Below, piece after piece: positions 41,578 through 50,169 of a stretch of DNA of 64,000 nt. A model generated the notes under the pieces. The model made no database searches and had not been told where the DNA came from. It saw only the letters and a program-made list of their open reading frames with translations. Where the stretch lies: assembly GCA_027488935.1 (NCBI GenBank), contig JAIYAP010000040.1, positions 124,001 to 188,000 on the forward strand, read 5' to 3'. How positions within the stretch are numbered: the first letter of the stretch is position 1; every line of letters begins with the position of its first letter. The translations under genes were made by a program, and so were the position numbers. Origin of the DNA: Saprospiraceae bacterium. Lineage in GTDB: Bacteria; Bacteroidota; Bacteroidia; Chitinophagales; Saprospiraceae.

Positions 41578-41608
41578 TTGGCCAGCGTTTGTGAGCAAGA
41601 TAGTTTTG
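41578..41608 (+). promoter_or_regulatory. Canonical promoter of amt
   Basis: Plus strand: TTG (41578-41580), 20 bp, TAGTTTTG (41601-41608). Leader about 80 nt. Confidence 0.65.
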
Positions 41609-41692
41609 CCGCTCAAAAATTTTGCCCATTTGATTCATTTTCCTGTTGCGCTAAGACCCACGTTCAGCCCAGTTTAACTGTCCAACCCACTT

Positions 41693-43036
41693 ATGCTCCG
41701 TTCCGAAAATCGCTATTTAATCCCCTTTATTTTACTCGCGATCATTTCTATTATTGGTGTTTTTACTTCAAATAGCCCTACTGTCAACGAACCCAACCCG
41801 GCCTATCCGGTAGAGGCGGGCGATGTAGCCTGGCTGTTGTCGGCTTCCGGGCTGGTATTGCTGATGACCCCTGGTTTGGCCTTTTTTTACGGCGGCATGG
41901 TTCGGTATAAAAACCTGATTTCTACCCTCATTCAGAATTTTATTTCCCTGGGCATTGTCAGCCTGGTTTGGTTATTGGTAGGCTTCAGCCTGGCTTTTGG
42001 GCGCGATTGGGGCGGTTTAATTGGCAATCCGGGCGATTTTTTCATGTTTAAAGAAGTAGGGTTGGCCGTTCGGCCCGAATTTGCGAGCAAAGTGCCTTTT
42101 GCTTTATTTGCTATGTTTCAGCTCAAATTTGCCATCATCACACCTGCCTTGATTACAGGCGGGGTGGCCGAGCGGGTGCGTTTTTCGTCGCTGATGTTGT
42201 TTATCGTGTTGTTTTCCATTTGCATTTATGCGCCATTGGCACACTGGACCTGGCATCCATCCGGTTTTTTGCGGCAATGGGGCGTGCTTGATTTTGCGGG
42301 CGGTACGGTGGTGCATATTTCGGCGGGTTTTGCGGCTTTGGCGGGTGCTATGTTTTTGGGCCAGCGCAGAACGGTGAGCAACGTACATACGCCTACCAAC
42401 ATCCCTTTTGTGGTAATTGGTACAGGTTTGTTGTGGTTTGGCTGGTTTGGATTCAATGCCGGTTCTTCGCTGGCAGCCGACGGATTGGCGATTACCGCTT
42501 TTGTGAATACCAATTTTGCTTCGGCAACCGCCATGCTTACCTGGGTCATGCTGGATGGCGTAACGGGCAGGAAACGTTCTGTCGTGGGTGCTTGTGTGGG
42601 TGCAGTGGTTGGTTTGGTGGCCATTACGCCTGCTGCGGGCTTTGTCAATGTGGGCCAAAGTGTGTTTATTGGCTTTGTAGCGCCCATTATCAGCTATTTT
42701 GCGGTGCAATACAAAACCAAAACCGGCATTGATGACACCTTGGATGTGTTTCCTTGTCATGGTGTAGGCGGTATCGTGGGCATGATCCTTACTGCTGTAT
42801 TTGCCAAAGATGTCGGCTTGGTGTACGGCCACACCAACACCTTTTACTTCCATTTGCTGGCTTTATTTATCGTGAGCATGTTCACCTTTGGTGGCTCCTA
42901 TTTGCTGTTCATGCTCACCGATTATATTTTGCCCATGCGTGTCTCGCCTACCCAGGAATCGGAAGGGTTGGATTTGACCCAACATGGAGAAACGGCGACC
43001 GATTGGAAGGAGCGGATCAATGGCGAACATGCCTGA
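41693..43036 (+). CDS. amt: Ammonium transporter
   Basis: 447 residues, eleven membrane segments. Visible marks: GDVAWLLSASGLVLLMTPGLAFFYGGMVRYKN; LKFAIITPALITGGVAERVRFSSLMLF; the two pore histidines in DFAGGTVVHISAG and DVFPCHGVGGIVGMILTA; and a short charged C-terminal tail. It brings ammonium (as NH3/NH4+) into the cell. No P-II (glnK) gene adjoins it, which is unusual among Amt genes. It stands upstream of GSIII and glutaminase, forming a nitrogen block. Confidence 0.95.
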   Translation: MLRSENRYLIPFILLAIISIIGVFTSNSPTVNEPNPAYPVEAGDVAWLLSASGLVLLMTPGLAFFYGGMVRYKNLISTLIQNFISLGIVSLVWLLVGFSLAFGRDWGGLIGNPGDFFMFKEVGLAVRPEFASKVPFALFAMFQLKFAIITPALITGGVAERVRFSSLMLFIVLFSICIYAPLAHWTWHPSGFLRQWGVLDFAGGTVVHISAGFAALAGAMFLGQRRTVSNVHTPTNIPFVVIGTGLLWFGWFGFNAGSSLAADGLAITAFVNTNFASATAMLTWVMLDGVTGRKRSVVGACVGAVVGLVAITPAAGFVNVGQSVFIGFVAPIISYFAVQYKTKTGIDDTLDVFPCHGVGGIVGMILTAVFAKDVGLVYGHTNTFYFHLLALFIVSMFTFGGSYLLFMLTDYILPMRVSPTQESEGLDLTQHGETATDWKERINGEHA

Positions 43037-43234
43037 GTTTTTACTAAATCTTGGTATGGGACAGGGTTCATCAGCGTTCTAATTTTGTGGTATAAATACG
43101 CTCACCTTACAGTTTATTCCCTGGTTATCAAATACTTGCATGAAAAGGTATTCACCCGAAATACCCTTTCACTCTATTTCGTCAAATTCACCCAAGGGGC
43201 ATTGCCCTGTCATTGTTAATAAAACCAATACCAC

Positions 43235-45424
43235 ATGTCAATTCGTTTACAAGCCCTGGAAAAAGTACAGGGCAACGGCAAAGGCGCTTACACCAAAGAG
43301 CAGAAAAAAATCTCTGAAATTTTTGGTAAAAACGTGTTTAACCTTGCTAAAATGCAAGAATACCTGCCAACTTCCGCGTTTGAAGCCATCCAACGGGCGT
43401 ACAAAACAGGTGAAGTGATCAACCTCGAAGTAGCAGAAACCGTTGCTAAAGGCATGAAAAAGTGGGCCATGGATTTTGGTGCTACCCACTACACGCACTG
43501 GTTTCAGCCGCTCACCAACATCACGGCTGAAAAACACGACGCCTTTTACAAACCCGCTTACACCGCTGAAGCACAAGGCATTGAGTCGCTGAGCGCGCGC
43601 GACCTCGTACAACGCGAACCCGATGCATCGAGCTTTCCAAGCGGCGGCCTGCGCAACACTGCCGAAGCACGTGGTTACACCATTTGGGACCCAACCTCGC
43701 CAGCATTTGTGGTAGAATTAGAATCGGGCAAAACCCTGTACGTTCCTGCTATTTTTATTTCCTATACCGGCGAATCGCTCGATTACAAAGCGCCCTTGCT
43801 CAAATCCATTGAAGCTGTAAACCGCGCTGTAACCCCTGTGGCACAATACTTTAACGCCGATGTGGAAAGCGTTTTTGCTACCCTTGGCTGGGAACAGGAG
43901 TATTTCGTGGTAGATGAACACCTGTATGAAGCGCGCCCGGATTTGGCGATGGTGAACCGCACCTTGTTTGGCATTTTGCCTTCAAAAGGACAGGAAAAAG
44001 CCGACCACTATTTCGGTACCATTCCAGAGCGCGTGCAGCGTTATATGCACGATTTTGAAGAAGAAGCCCTGCGTTTGGGCATTCCGGTGCTGACCCGCCA
44101 CAACGAGGTAGCGCCTGCACAGTACGAGTGCGCCCCGATGTTTGAGGAACTGAATACGGCGGTAGACCATAACCTGCTGTTGATGGATTTGATGCACCGC
44201 ATTGCCAAACGCCACCATTTGAAGGCTTTGTTGCACGAAAAACCGTTTGCAGGCCTCAACGGTAGCGGCAAACACAACAACTGGTCGCTGGCAACCGATA
44301 CCGGCATCAACTTGTTGTCGCCTGGTAAAGAACCGGCCAAAAACCTGCGTTTCCTTACGTTTTTTGTCAATATCATACGCGCCGTGGATCGTTACAGCGA
44401 TTTGATGCGTGCCAGTGTGGCATCTTCCGGCAACGACCACCGCATGGGCGCCAACGAAGCACCACCTGCCATCATTTCGGTGTTTACCGGCAGTTTGATG
44501 GAACAAATTTTGATGGATTTGAAAGACAATGGTTTCAACAATGGCAAAGACTTCACCGCGCCAACGCTGGAACTCAATGTGCCTAAAATTCCAGAGGTAC
44601 TGTTGGACAATACCGACCGCAACCGTACTTCACCGTTCCCATTTACCGGCAATAAATTTGAATACCGCGCAGTAGGTGCCAGCCACAACTGCTCTTTTGC
44701 CATGACCGTGTTGAATACCGCCGTTGCCGATCAGTTTGGTGAATTCCACCACGACGTTCAAACCTTGGTACAACAGGGCCACAGCCAGGAAAAAGCGATC
44801 GAAACAACCTTGCAATCCTATTTGAAAGCATCTGAGCACATCATTTTCAACGGCGATGGTTATGCGGCAGAATGGGAAGAAGAGGCAGCGCGTCGTGGTT
44901 TGCCGAACGTCAAATCAACGCCGTATGCGCTGGATGCATTTTTGAGCGATAAGGCGAAACACCTGTTTGCCAAGCAATTGGTTTTGAACGAACGTGAATT
45001 GGAAGCACGGGTAAATGCGTTTCTCGACTATTTTGTGAAAGACGTTGAAATGGAAGTAGTGAGCTACCAGGAAATTATTGCGACCCATATTTTGCCCTCA
45101 GCGATCAACTATTTGAATAAATTGATCAACGCGGCGAAAGGTTTGAAAGAATTAGATTTGGAGGCAAGTGCCGCTGGTATTCGTACCCTGGCGCAGGAAG
45201 TAGCCGCTGCGATTGAAAAAGCAAGCGCAGGTTTGCATGCCATGCACCACGCCAAAGAAGCCGCCGAGCACGAAGCCGATTTGGTGGTAAAAGCCAAGCG
45301 TTTCCACGATGAAGTGCGTCCTACGTTTGTGCCACTCCGGGAAGCAGCCGACACCCTCGAGGCCTTGATCGACGATGCCGAATGGCGTTTGCCACACTTC
45401 CGCGAGTTGTTGTTTATGCGTTAA
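43235..45424 (+). CDS. glnN: Type III glutamine synthetase
   Basis: 729 residues, the size of GSIII (GlnN), far longer than GSI. N-terminal GSIII domain, then MKKWAMDFGATHYTHWFQPLT, QEYFVVDEHLYEARPDL, VLTRHNEVAPAQYECAPMFEE, NGSGKHNNWSL (ATP/metal region), RASVASSGNDHRMGANEAPPAIISVFTG, and a C-terminal helical region. Makes glutamine from glutamate, ammonium and ATP. Followed by a strong terminator (45447) before glsA. GSIII is typical of Bacteroidota and cyanobacteria. Confidence 0.96.
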   Translation: MSIRLQALEKVQGNGKGAYTKEQKKISEIFGKNVFNLAKMQEYLPTSAFEAIQRAYKTGEVINLEVAETVAKGMKKWAMDFGATHYTHWFQPLTNITAEKHDAFYKPAYTAEAQGIESLSARDLVQREPDASSFPSGGLRNTAEARGYTIWDPTSPAFVVELESGKTLYVPAIFISYTGESLDYKAPLLKSIEAVNRAVTPVAQYFNADVESVFATLGWEQEYFVVDEHLYEARPDLAMVNRTLFGILPSKGQEKADHYFGTIPERVQRYMHDFEEEALRLGIPVLTRHNEVAPAQYECAPMFEELNTAVDHNLLLMDLMHRIAKRHHLKALLHEKPFAGLNGSGKHNNWSLATDTGINLLSPGKEPAKNLRFLTFFVNIIRAVDRYSDLMRASVASSGNDHRMGANEAPPAIISVFTGSLMEQILMDLKDNGFNNGKDFTAPTLELNVPKIPEVLLDNTDRNRTSPFPFTGNKFEYRAVGASHNCSFAMTVLNTAVADQFGEFHHDVQTLVQQGHSQEKAIETTLQSYLKASEHIIFNGDGYAAEWEEEAARRGLPNVKSTPYALDAFLSDKAKHLFAKQLVLNERELEARVNAFLDYFVKDVEMEVVSYQEIIATHILPSAINYLNKLINAAKGLKELDLEASAAGIRTLAQEVAAAIEKASAGLHAMHHAKEAAEHEADLVVKAKRFHDEVRPTFVPLREAADTLEALIDDAEWRLPHFRELLFMR

Positions 45425-45446
45425 ATTCGTTATTGATAAAGCAATT

Positions 45447-45479
45447 ACCCCCAGACCATTCATTTGGTCTGGGGGTTTC
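45447..45479 (+). terminator. Strong terminator between glnN and glsA
   Basis: Perfect 12-bp stem ACCCCCAGACCA (45447-45458) / TGGTCTGGGGGT (45465-45476), 6-nt loop, then a short TTT. Lies 25 bp before the glsA start codon, so glsA expression would depend on readthrough or an internal promoter. Confidence 0.85.
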
Positions 45480-45503
45480 ATTCATTTACCCATTCACGCA
45501 ACC

Positions 45504-47246
45504 ATGAAAAAGAACCAGGAATTAACCATAAAAGAAGGGGAGCCTAAAACAAAAGCCGCCGGAGAAGCCCAAACCGATGGATTTAACCTTCAACATGAAA
45601 AAGATGAACTTTTAGCCATCTACAATTCATTTAATGTAACCAGCGCCGAAGGCCTGGCCGAAAAACAGTTTCTGCAAAGGCTCAACAAGGTGGGTATTTT
45701 GGAAAATGACATCCGCCTGAAGCCGGTTTTGCAGTTGTTGCAGCAAATTCCGACCCAAAGTAACGGGCAGCGGTACATTCCTTACCACGATTTCCGCCGT
45801 ATTGTGGGCAGTGCCAATATTGTACGCCAGGCCTTGGTGGGCGATTTGGCCATCCCGGAATTTGAAGATTTTTGCAAAGATATTACCGAATTATACCAGG
45901 AAGTAAGTAAAAATAAAAGCGGAAAAGTAGCCTCTTATATTCCGCAACTGGCGGAAGTAGATCCCGATTTATTCGCCATTTCCATTTGTACAACCAGCGG
46001 CCAGCGTTTTTCGATTGGCGATTTTGGGCTGGATTTTAGCCTGCAATCGACCTCCAAGCCGCTTACTTATTGCATGGTGTTGGAAGAATTGGGCGAAGAA
46101 GTGGTACATCAGCACGTGGATAAAGAACCGAGTGGCCTGGCATTCAATGAGTTGAAGTTAAAATTGCGCGGCAATGGGGATACCGATGCCCACGGTGGCA
46201 GCAATATTTCCAACAATCCGGTAGCAGTGCCCCACAATCCGCTCATCAATGCGGGTGCCATCATGTGCGCGTCCTTGGTGCAGCGCCACAAAACCATGGA
46301 CAAACGCCTGGAATTTGTGATCGATAACTGGCGCGCACTCACGCATGGAATCGTAAAAAACCAGGAAGACGCTACCGAAGCAGAGCGCGAATTTGGCCGC
46401 AAGCCCCGGTTCAATGCCGAAATTTTCCTCGGGGAACGCCGCACGGCCGACCGCAACAACGCCTTAGCTTATTTCATGCGCGAAAACAAGGCGTTTATGG
46501 ACAATGACACGGTGGATGTACAGGACGTTTTGGAGTTGTATTTTCAGTGTTGCTCCATCGAAATCAATGCCGAGCAAATGGCTTTGGCGGCCTCCACTTT
46601 ATCGAACGCAGGCATCAATCCACTTACGGGCAAGCGCATTTACGAAACACAAACCGTGCGTAACTGCTTGTCGGTCATGTACTCTTGTGGTATGTACGAT
46701 TATTCCGGCGAGTTTGCTTTTCAAATTGGTTTGCCCGCCAAAAGTGGCGTTTCCGGTGCCTTGATGGTGGTGGTTCCCAACCTGATGGGTATTTGTATTT
46801 ATTCGCCGCGTTTGGATGAATATGGCAATACCAACCGCGGGGTAGCATTTTGTAAAAAATTGGTGGAGCGTTTCAAACTGCACATTTACGACGGTTTGGT
46901 GCAAAATTCGACCAAAAAAGACCCGCGCAAACGCCGTACCGAGGTGCAGGCCGATTATATGATGGAACTCATTTTTGCGGCGAGTTACGGCGATTTGGAC
47001 AATATCATGAAGTTGTATGCCCGCGGAGTTGACCTCAGTGTGGCCGATTACGACAACCGTACCGCCCTGCATTTGGCAGCAGCGGAAGGCAAAATGGAAG
47101 TTGTGCAGTATTTGGTAGATTATTATAAACAAGGAGCATTAAATATTAGCCCCCTCGATCGCTGGGGTGGCACGCCTTTGCAGGACGCATTGCGGGGCGG
47201 ACATCAGGAAATTGCGGCTTTCCTGCAAGGGGAAGGCGCGGTTTAA
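45504..47246 (+). CDS. glsA: Kidney-type glutaminase A with ankyrin repeats
   Basis: 580 residues from ATG 45504; longer in-frame starts lie inside the terminator. N-terminal about 25-140 resembles the EF-hand-like regulatory domain of animal kidney-type glutaminase; the catalytic domain (about 150-460) has the Ser182-x-x-Lys185 dyad in QSTSKPLTY and NPLINAGAIM, CGMYDYSGEFAFQIGLPAKSGVSG. Two ankyrin repeats follow at about 510-575 (DYDNRTALHLAAAEGKMEVVQYLVDYY, DRWGGTPLQDALRGGHQEI). It hydrolyses glutamine to glutamate and ammonia. The full three-part architecture is typical of animal GLS and rarer in bacteria. Confidence 0.93.
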   Translation: MKKNQELTIKEGEPKTKAAGEAQTDGFNLQHEKDELLAIYNSFNVTSAEGLAEKQFLQRLNKVGILENDIRLKPVLQLLQQIPTQSNGQRYIPYHDFRRIVGSANIVRQALVGDLAIPEFEDFCKDITELYQEVSKNKSGKVASYIPQLAEVDPDLFAISICTTSGQRFSIGDFGLDFSLQSTSKPLTYCMVLEELGEEVVHQHVDKEPSGLAFNELKLKLRGNGDTDAHGGSNISNNPVAVPHNPLINAGAIMCASLVQRHKTMDKRLEFVIDNWRALTHGIVKNQEDATEAEREFGRKPRFNAEIFLGERRTADRNNALAYFMRENKAFMDNDTVDVQDVLELYFQCCSIEINAEQMALAASTLSNAGINPLTGKRIYETQTVRNCLSVMYSCGMYDYSGEFAFQIGLPAKSGVSGALMVVVPNLMGICIYSPRLDEYGNTNRGVAFCKKLVERFKLHIYDGLVQNSTKKDPRKRRTEVQADYMMELIFAASYGDLDNIMKLYARGVDLSVADYDNRTALHLAAAEGKMEVVQYLVDYYKQGALNISPLDRWGGTPLQDALRGGHQEIAAFLQGEGAV

Positions 47247-47273
47247 AGATGGAGAAGTTTTCTAACAGCAAGT

Positions 47274-47315
47274 GCGCGTTTGGTACAAGATGTTGTACCG
47301 AACGCGCCTTTTTTT
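47274..47315 (+). terminator. Terminator of glsA
   Basis: GCGCGTTTGGTACAA (47274-47288) / TTGTACCGAACGCGC (47293-47307), 15-bp stem with one mismatch, 4-nt loop, followed by CTTTTTTT. Confidence 0.92.
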
Positions 47316-47344
47316 ATGTAAAAAAATACTTGTTGCGCTGAAAT

Positions 47345-47854
47345 TTAGGAGCGATGCCAGCCCATAAAGATATCGGTTTCCACGCCGCCGGTTACACTTT
47401 CAATACGCCCTTCCAAACGCCCTTCTTGCCGGAAACCGAGGGATGTGTACAGGCCGATCGCGCGAGTATTACTTTCGCGGCAAATTAATTCCACCCGCTT
47501 TATTTCCGGCCGGTTTACGGTCACTTCTTCCAGCAACGCTTTAAAAATACGCTTACCAAGCCCTTGCCCTTGAAAATCGGGATGTACGGCGATGGTAAGC
47601 TCGCCCAAAACATGCTTAAACGCAGCAGGTGCCAGCTTATAACTGTGTATTTCGGCCACCATTTGGGAATCGGGCGTTTCTGCTACCAAACAAATTCCGG
47701 TAGACAAAGCATTGTTTAGGTTGTTTCCAATGTATGCGGGTGTAATTTCTTCGCTGGTACGCGCTAATCCACCGGGCACTGCGGCCGTAGTTTTGTACAG
47801 GGCTAAAATGCCTTCGGCATCGGATGGGGTTGCATTTCGGATGATTATTTCCAT
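47345..47854 (-). CDS. GNAT family N-acetyltransferase
   Basis: 169 residues, GNAT fold. The acetyl-CoA loop is LTIAVHPDFQGQGLGKRIFKALLEEV (Q-x-x-G-x-G/A at about 94-101); a second mark is ELICRESNTRAIGLYTSLGFRQEGRLEG. Acceptor unknown; N-terminus IIIRNATPSDAEGILALYKTTAAVPGGLART. Convergent with glsA. A TACCTTTG -7 element at 47917-47924 lies about 65 bp upstream without a good -33. Confidence 0.9.
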   Translation of the reverse strand: MEIIIRNATPSDAEGILALYKTTAAVPGGLARTSEEITPAYIGNNLNNALSTGICLVAETPDSQMVAEIHSYKLAPAAFKHVLGELTIAVHPDFQGQGLGKRIFKALLEEVTVNRPEIKRVELICRESNTRAIGLYTSLGFRQEGRLEGRIESVTGGVETDIFMGWHRS

Positions 47855-48154
47855 GGAGGAGTAGGCTTAGGTTCCATTTAACTGTATTTCGCTCAGACAG
47901 GCTGTTCGGAACGGATCAAAGGTATGCCAACAAACAATTTTGAACCGTTTAATTGGAATGCCATTTTGGCGATTGTTATAAGGACTTAAACGATTTGGAG
48001 CATTTACCAATTCCATAGAACCGTTTGGACGGGTTATAATCCCCTTTTCAGTACACTATCATGGCTTTGCACAGAGCTAAAACATCATTTTTGTCATTTT
48101 AAAAATCATTTTATTCAATAATTTGCATTATTTTTGTGCAAATTATTGAATAAA
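47855..48154. other. Intergenic stretch before the DUF4143 ATPase
   Basis: 300 bp without a gene. It holds the -7-like element of the GNAT gene and, at its right end, a perfect 24-bp inverted repeat that reaches into the ATPase gene. Nothing else stands out. Confidence 0.7.
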
Positions 48155-48160
48155 ATGATT
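48104..48160 (+). promoter_or_regulatory. Perfect 24-bp inverted repeat over the ATPase start codon
   Basis: The left arm (48104-48127) begins AATCATTTTATTCAATAATT and the right arm (48137-48160) is its exact complement. The 9-base loop is TTATTTTTG and, with the last bases of the left arm, contains TATTTTTG (48129-48136), a match to the TAnnTTTG -7 element. The ATG of the ATPase (48155-48157) lies in the right arm. Confidence 0.8.
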
Positions 48161-49339
48161 CAAAGACGTATTTTTAAGGAGCTTTTAGCACATCTTGAGC
48201 AACCACAAGTAACGGTAATAACCGGAATGCGCAGGGTAGGAAAGTCTACTGCTGTAAAGTATTTGTTGCAAAATGTACCACATACAAACAAAGTGTACCT
48301 GGATCTTGAACGGGCCGAGTACCGATTTATCCTGAACCTGACAAATTATAAGGATATTGAAATCAACCTGTCCATTGAAGGCATTGATTTTAGCCAACCC
48401 GCAGTAATTGCCATCGATGAGATACAACTTACGCCACAAGCACCCAGTGTGATAAAATACTTGTACGACACCTATCAGGTCAAATTCATCGTGAGTGGTT
48501 CCAGTTCCTATTATTTAAAAAATCGCTTTTCAGAGAGCCTGGCAGGAAGGAAACGTATTTTTGAAATGTACCCTTTAGACTTTTATGAATTTGTAAAATT
48601 TAAAAATCTGGATGCGGACATTTTATTAAAATTTGGAAATCAACCATTTAATCTGAGTTTCTATTTAAAATGGAAAGCACTGTATGAAGATTTTTTGCGC
48701 TTTGGCGGATTCCCGGAAGTCGTAACGGCCACCAGTGAAGCAGATAAACGTTATTTTATTAAAGACTTGGTAAATGCCTATATCGAATTAGACATTCGAC
48801 TGCTTTCTGACTTTTCGGCCTCGGATGATCTCTTAAAGTTGATCCGATTATTAGCAGTTCGTTCTGGCCATCGTGTAGACTATTCTAAACTTGGGGTTAT
48901 CCTTGGGATTAATCGAAACAAGTTAAAAGATTATTTACACTTGCTTCAATACACCTATTTTATTATTCCAGTTACCGCATTTAGCAAAAGTCCTGATCGA
49001 GAATTGAGCAAACAGCAAAAAATTTACCTTTCTGACACTGGAATCCTTCAATATTTAGGTCAAATGAGCAGTGGCCAGATTTTCGAAAATGCGGTAGCCA
49101 TTCAATTGATGCAGCGTGGAAAATTGCAATACTTTCAAAAGTTATCCGGACAAGAAATTGATTTTATCTTGGATGAAACGATTGCATTTGAAGTAAAAGA
49201 AACGCCGGTAGAAGCAGATTTGCATAAATTGAACCAACGCGCAGCACAAATTGGCATTACAGATTGCCGCTTGATCGGAAGGCATCAGCCCACAAATAAT
49301 TTTGAACAGTTTTATTGGGGTGGGAGTTTAGTTGGGTAA
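48155..49339 (+). CDS. AAA ATPase with DUF4143 domain
   Basis: 394 residues from ATG 48155 (TTG at 48134 would add seven residues). Walker A GMRRVGKST (about 25-33), Walker B VIAIDEIQ (about 90-97), sensor FIVSGSSS, then the C-terminal DUF4143 region (about 190-330) with VDYSKLGVILGINRNKLKDYLHLLQYTYFIIPV and a nuclease-like end EIDFILDETIAFEVKET. The family is widespread, mobile and of unknown function. The gene is visibly more AT-rich than its neighbours, which suggests recent transfer. Confidence 0.9.
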   Translation: MIQRRIFKELLAHLEQPQVTVITGMRRVGKSTAVKYLLQNVPHTNKVYLDLERAEYRFILNLTNYKDIEINLSIEGIDFSQPAVIAIDEIQLTPQAPSVIKYLYDTYQVKFIVSGSSSYYLKNRFSESLAGRKRIFEMYPLDFYEFVKFKNLDADILLKFGNQPFNLSFYLKWKALYEDFLRFGGFPEVVTATSEADKRYFIKDLVNAYIELDIRLLSDFSASDDLLKLIRLLAVRSGHRVDYSKLGVILGINRNKLKDYLHLLQYTYFIIPVTAFSKSPDRELSKQQKIYLSDTGILQYLGQMSSGQIFENAVAIQLMQRGKLQYFQKLSGQEIDFILDETIAFEVKETPVEADLHKLNQRAAQIGITDCRLIGRHQPTNNFEQFYWGGSLVG

Positions 49340-49341
49340 GC

Positions 49342-49947
49342 CTAATACAACATCTGCCGCAAATCCACCTCTTTCTGTGGCTGAAAATGAAAATCCTCCG
49401 CCAGGTTTTCTACCAACTCGGCCTGTTCAAATTGGCCCAAATGCTCCAAATACAAGTAGTTTTCCACATAATGCGTATCGGTGCCAAAACCCGCCATCGT
49501 GTGCCAATGGCGGGCATTGATGTGGATGGCCGCGTTTTTGCCCGGTAGCAAGGGCAAAATATCGAAAGCATCGCGTTTTTTGGACCCAAAATGTGGGTAA
49601 TAATCATCTTTACAGGCGACCCAAATGGCATCTTCCAACTTTTTCAATTGGAGAAAAAAGGGCAAATCGTGTGCGCGATGAAACAGTTCAATCCAGGCAG
49701 CACTGCGCGTACCTTGCAACAACAGCGTATCCGTTGGCAATTGCTCCACGGTGGAAAGTAGATCCTGGCGCAACAACAAGCGACCGTCCCGCACGCAGCC
49801 ATTCTGCAGGGTGGCGGATTTATCCCATTCCGGCAAGTGTGTGGCCAAAGCGCGGTATTCGGCTTTATGCCACACTATCTCTTGCGGAACGTAACGAAGT
49901 ACGGTAATCGGGCGTTTAAAAGGATGTATTAAAGGTACTTTAGGCAT
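49342..49947 (-). CDS. Unknown protein, end of envelope operon
   Basis: 201 residues from ATG 49945-49947, overlapping the upstream stop by 8 bp. I do not recognise the family. Visible features: RPITVLRYVPQEIVWHKAEYRALATHLPEWDKSATLQNGC near the start; WIELFHRAHDLPFFLQLKKLEDAIWVACKDDYYPHFGSKK in the middle; and HWHTMAGFGTDTHYVENYLYLEHLGQFEQAELVENLAEDF near the end. Cytoplasmic by composition. Last gene of the 56188-49342 operon. Confidence 0.75.
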   Translation of the reverse strand: MPKVPLIHPFKRPITVLRYVPQEIVWHKAEYRALATHLPEWDKSATLQNGCVRDGRLLLRQDLLSTVEQLPTDTLLLQGTRSAAWIELFHRAHDLPFFLQLKKLEDAIWVACKDDYYPHFGSKKRDAFDILPLLPGKNAAIHINARHWHTMAGFGTDTHYVENYLYLEHLGQFEQAELVENLAEDFHFQPQKEVDLRQMLY

Positions 49948-50146
49948 TTTCTGATAATTTTTCCCAGATAGCACGCGCCGCTTTTTCAGTATCAGCCAGG
50001 GTTTCCAGCAAGAATAACCAACCGCGTTCACTTGCCTCGGCAGCAATAAAACGCCCAATATTACGGTATAAAACTTGCTTTGTGGCCGAATCCAGGTTTG
50101 AACTGCGGATCAGTTCATCGTTGAGTCGGAGGATAGAAGTGTTCAT
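49940..50146 (-). CDS. Unknown small protein
   Basis: 68 residues, all-helical in appearance (MNTSILRLNDELIRSSNLDS start). No family recognised. It overlaps the next gene by 8 bp and follows the SH3-like protein by 23 bp, so it is part of the same operon. A toxin-antitoxin reading with the next gene was considered and not supported. Confidence 0.65.
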   Translation of the reverse strand: MNTSILRLNDELIRSSNLDSATKQVLYRNIGRFIAAEASERGWLFLLETLADTEKAARAIWEKLSENA

Positions 50147-50169
50147 ATTGTTTGGTTTTGACGGGTAGT

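Noticed and set aside
42160-42182. GGGGTGGCCGAGCGGGTGCG, which looks like the 5' half of a tRNA-Leu or tRNA-Ser
   Set aside because: It lies inside amt, encodes the conserved GGVAERVRF segment, and no anticodon or T arm follows.
43144-43172. Inverted repeat AAAGGTATT/AATACCCTTT before glnN as a riboswitch
   Set aside because: Short imperfect stem without any conserved glutamine-riboswitch features that I can recognise.
49342-50146. Overlapping small gene plus larger gene as a toxin-antitoxin module
   Set aside because: Neither protein shows a toxin or antitoxin motif, and both are embedded in a long, tightly spaced operon.
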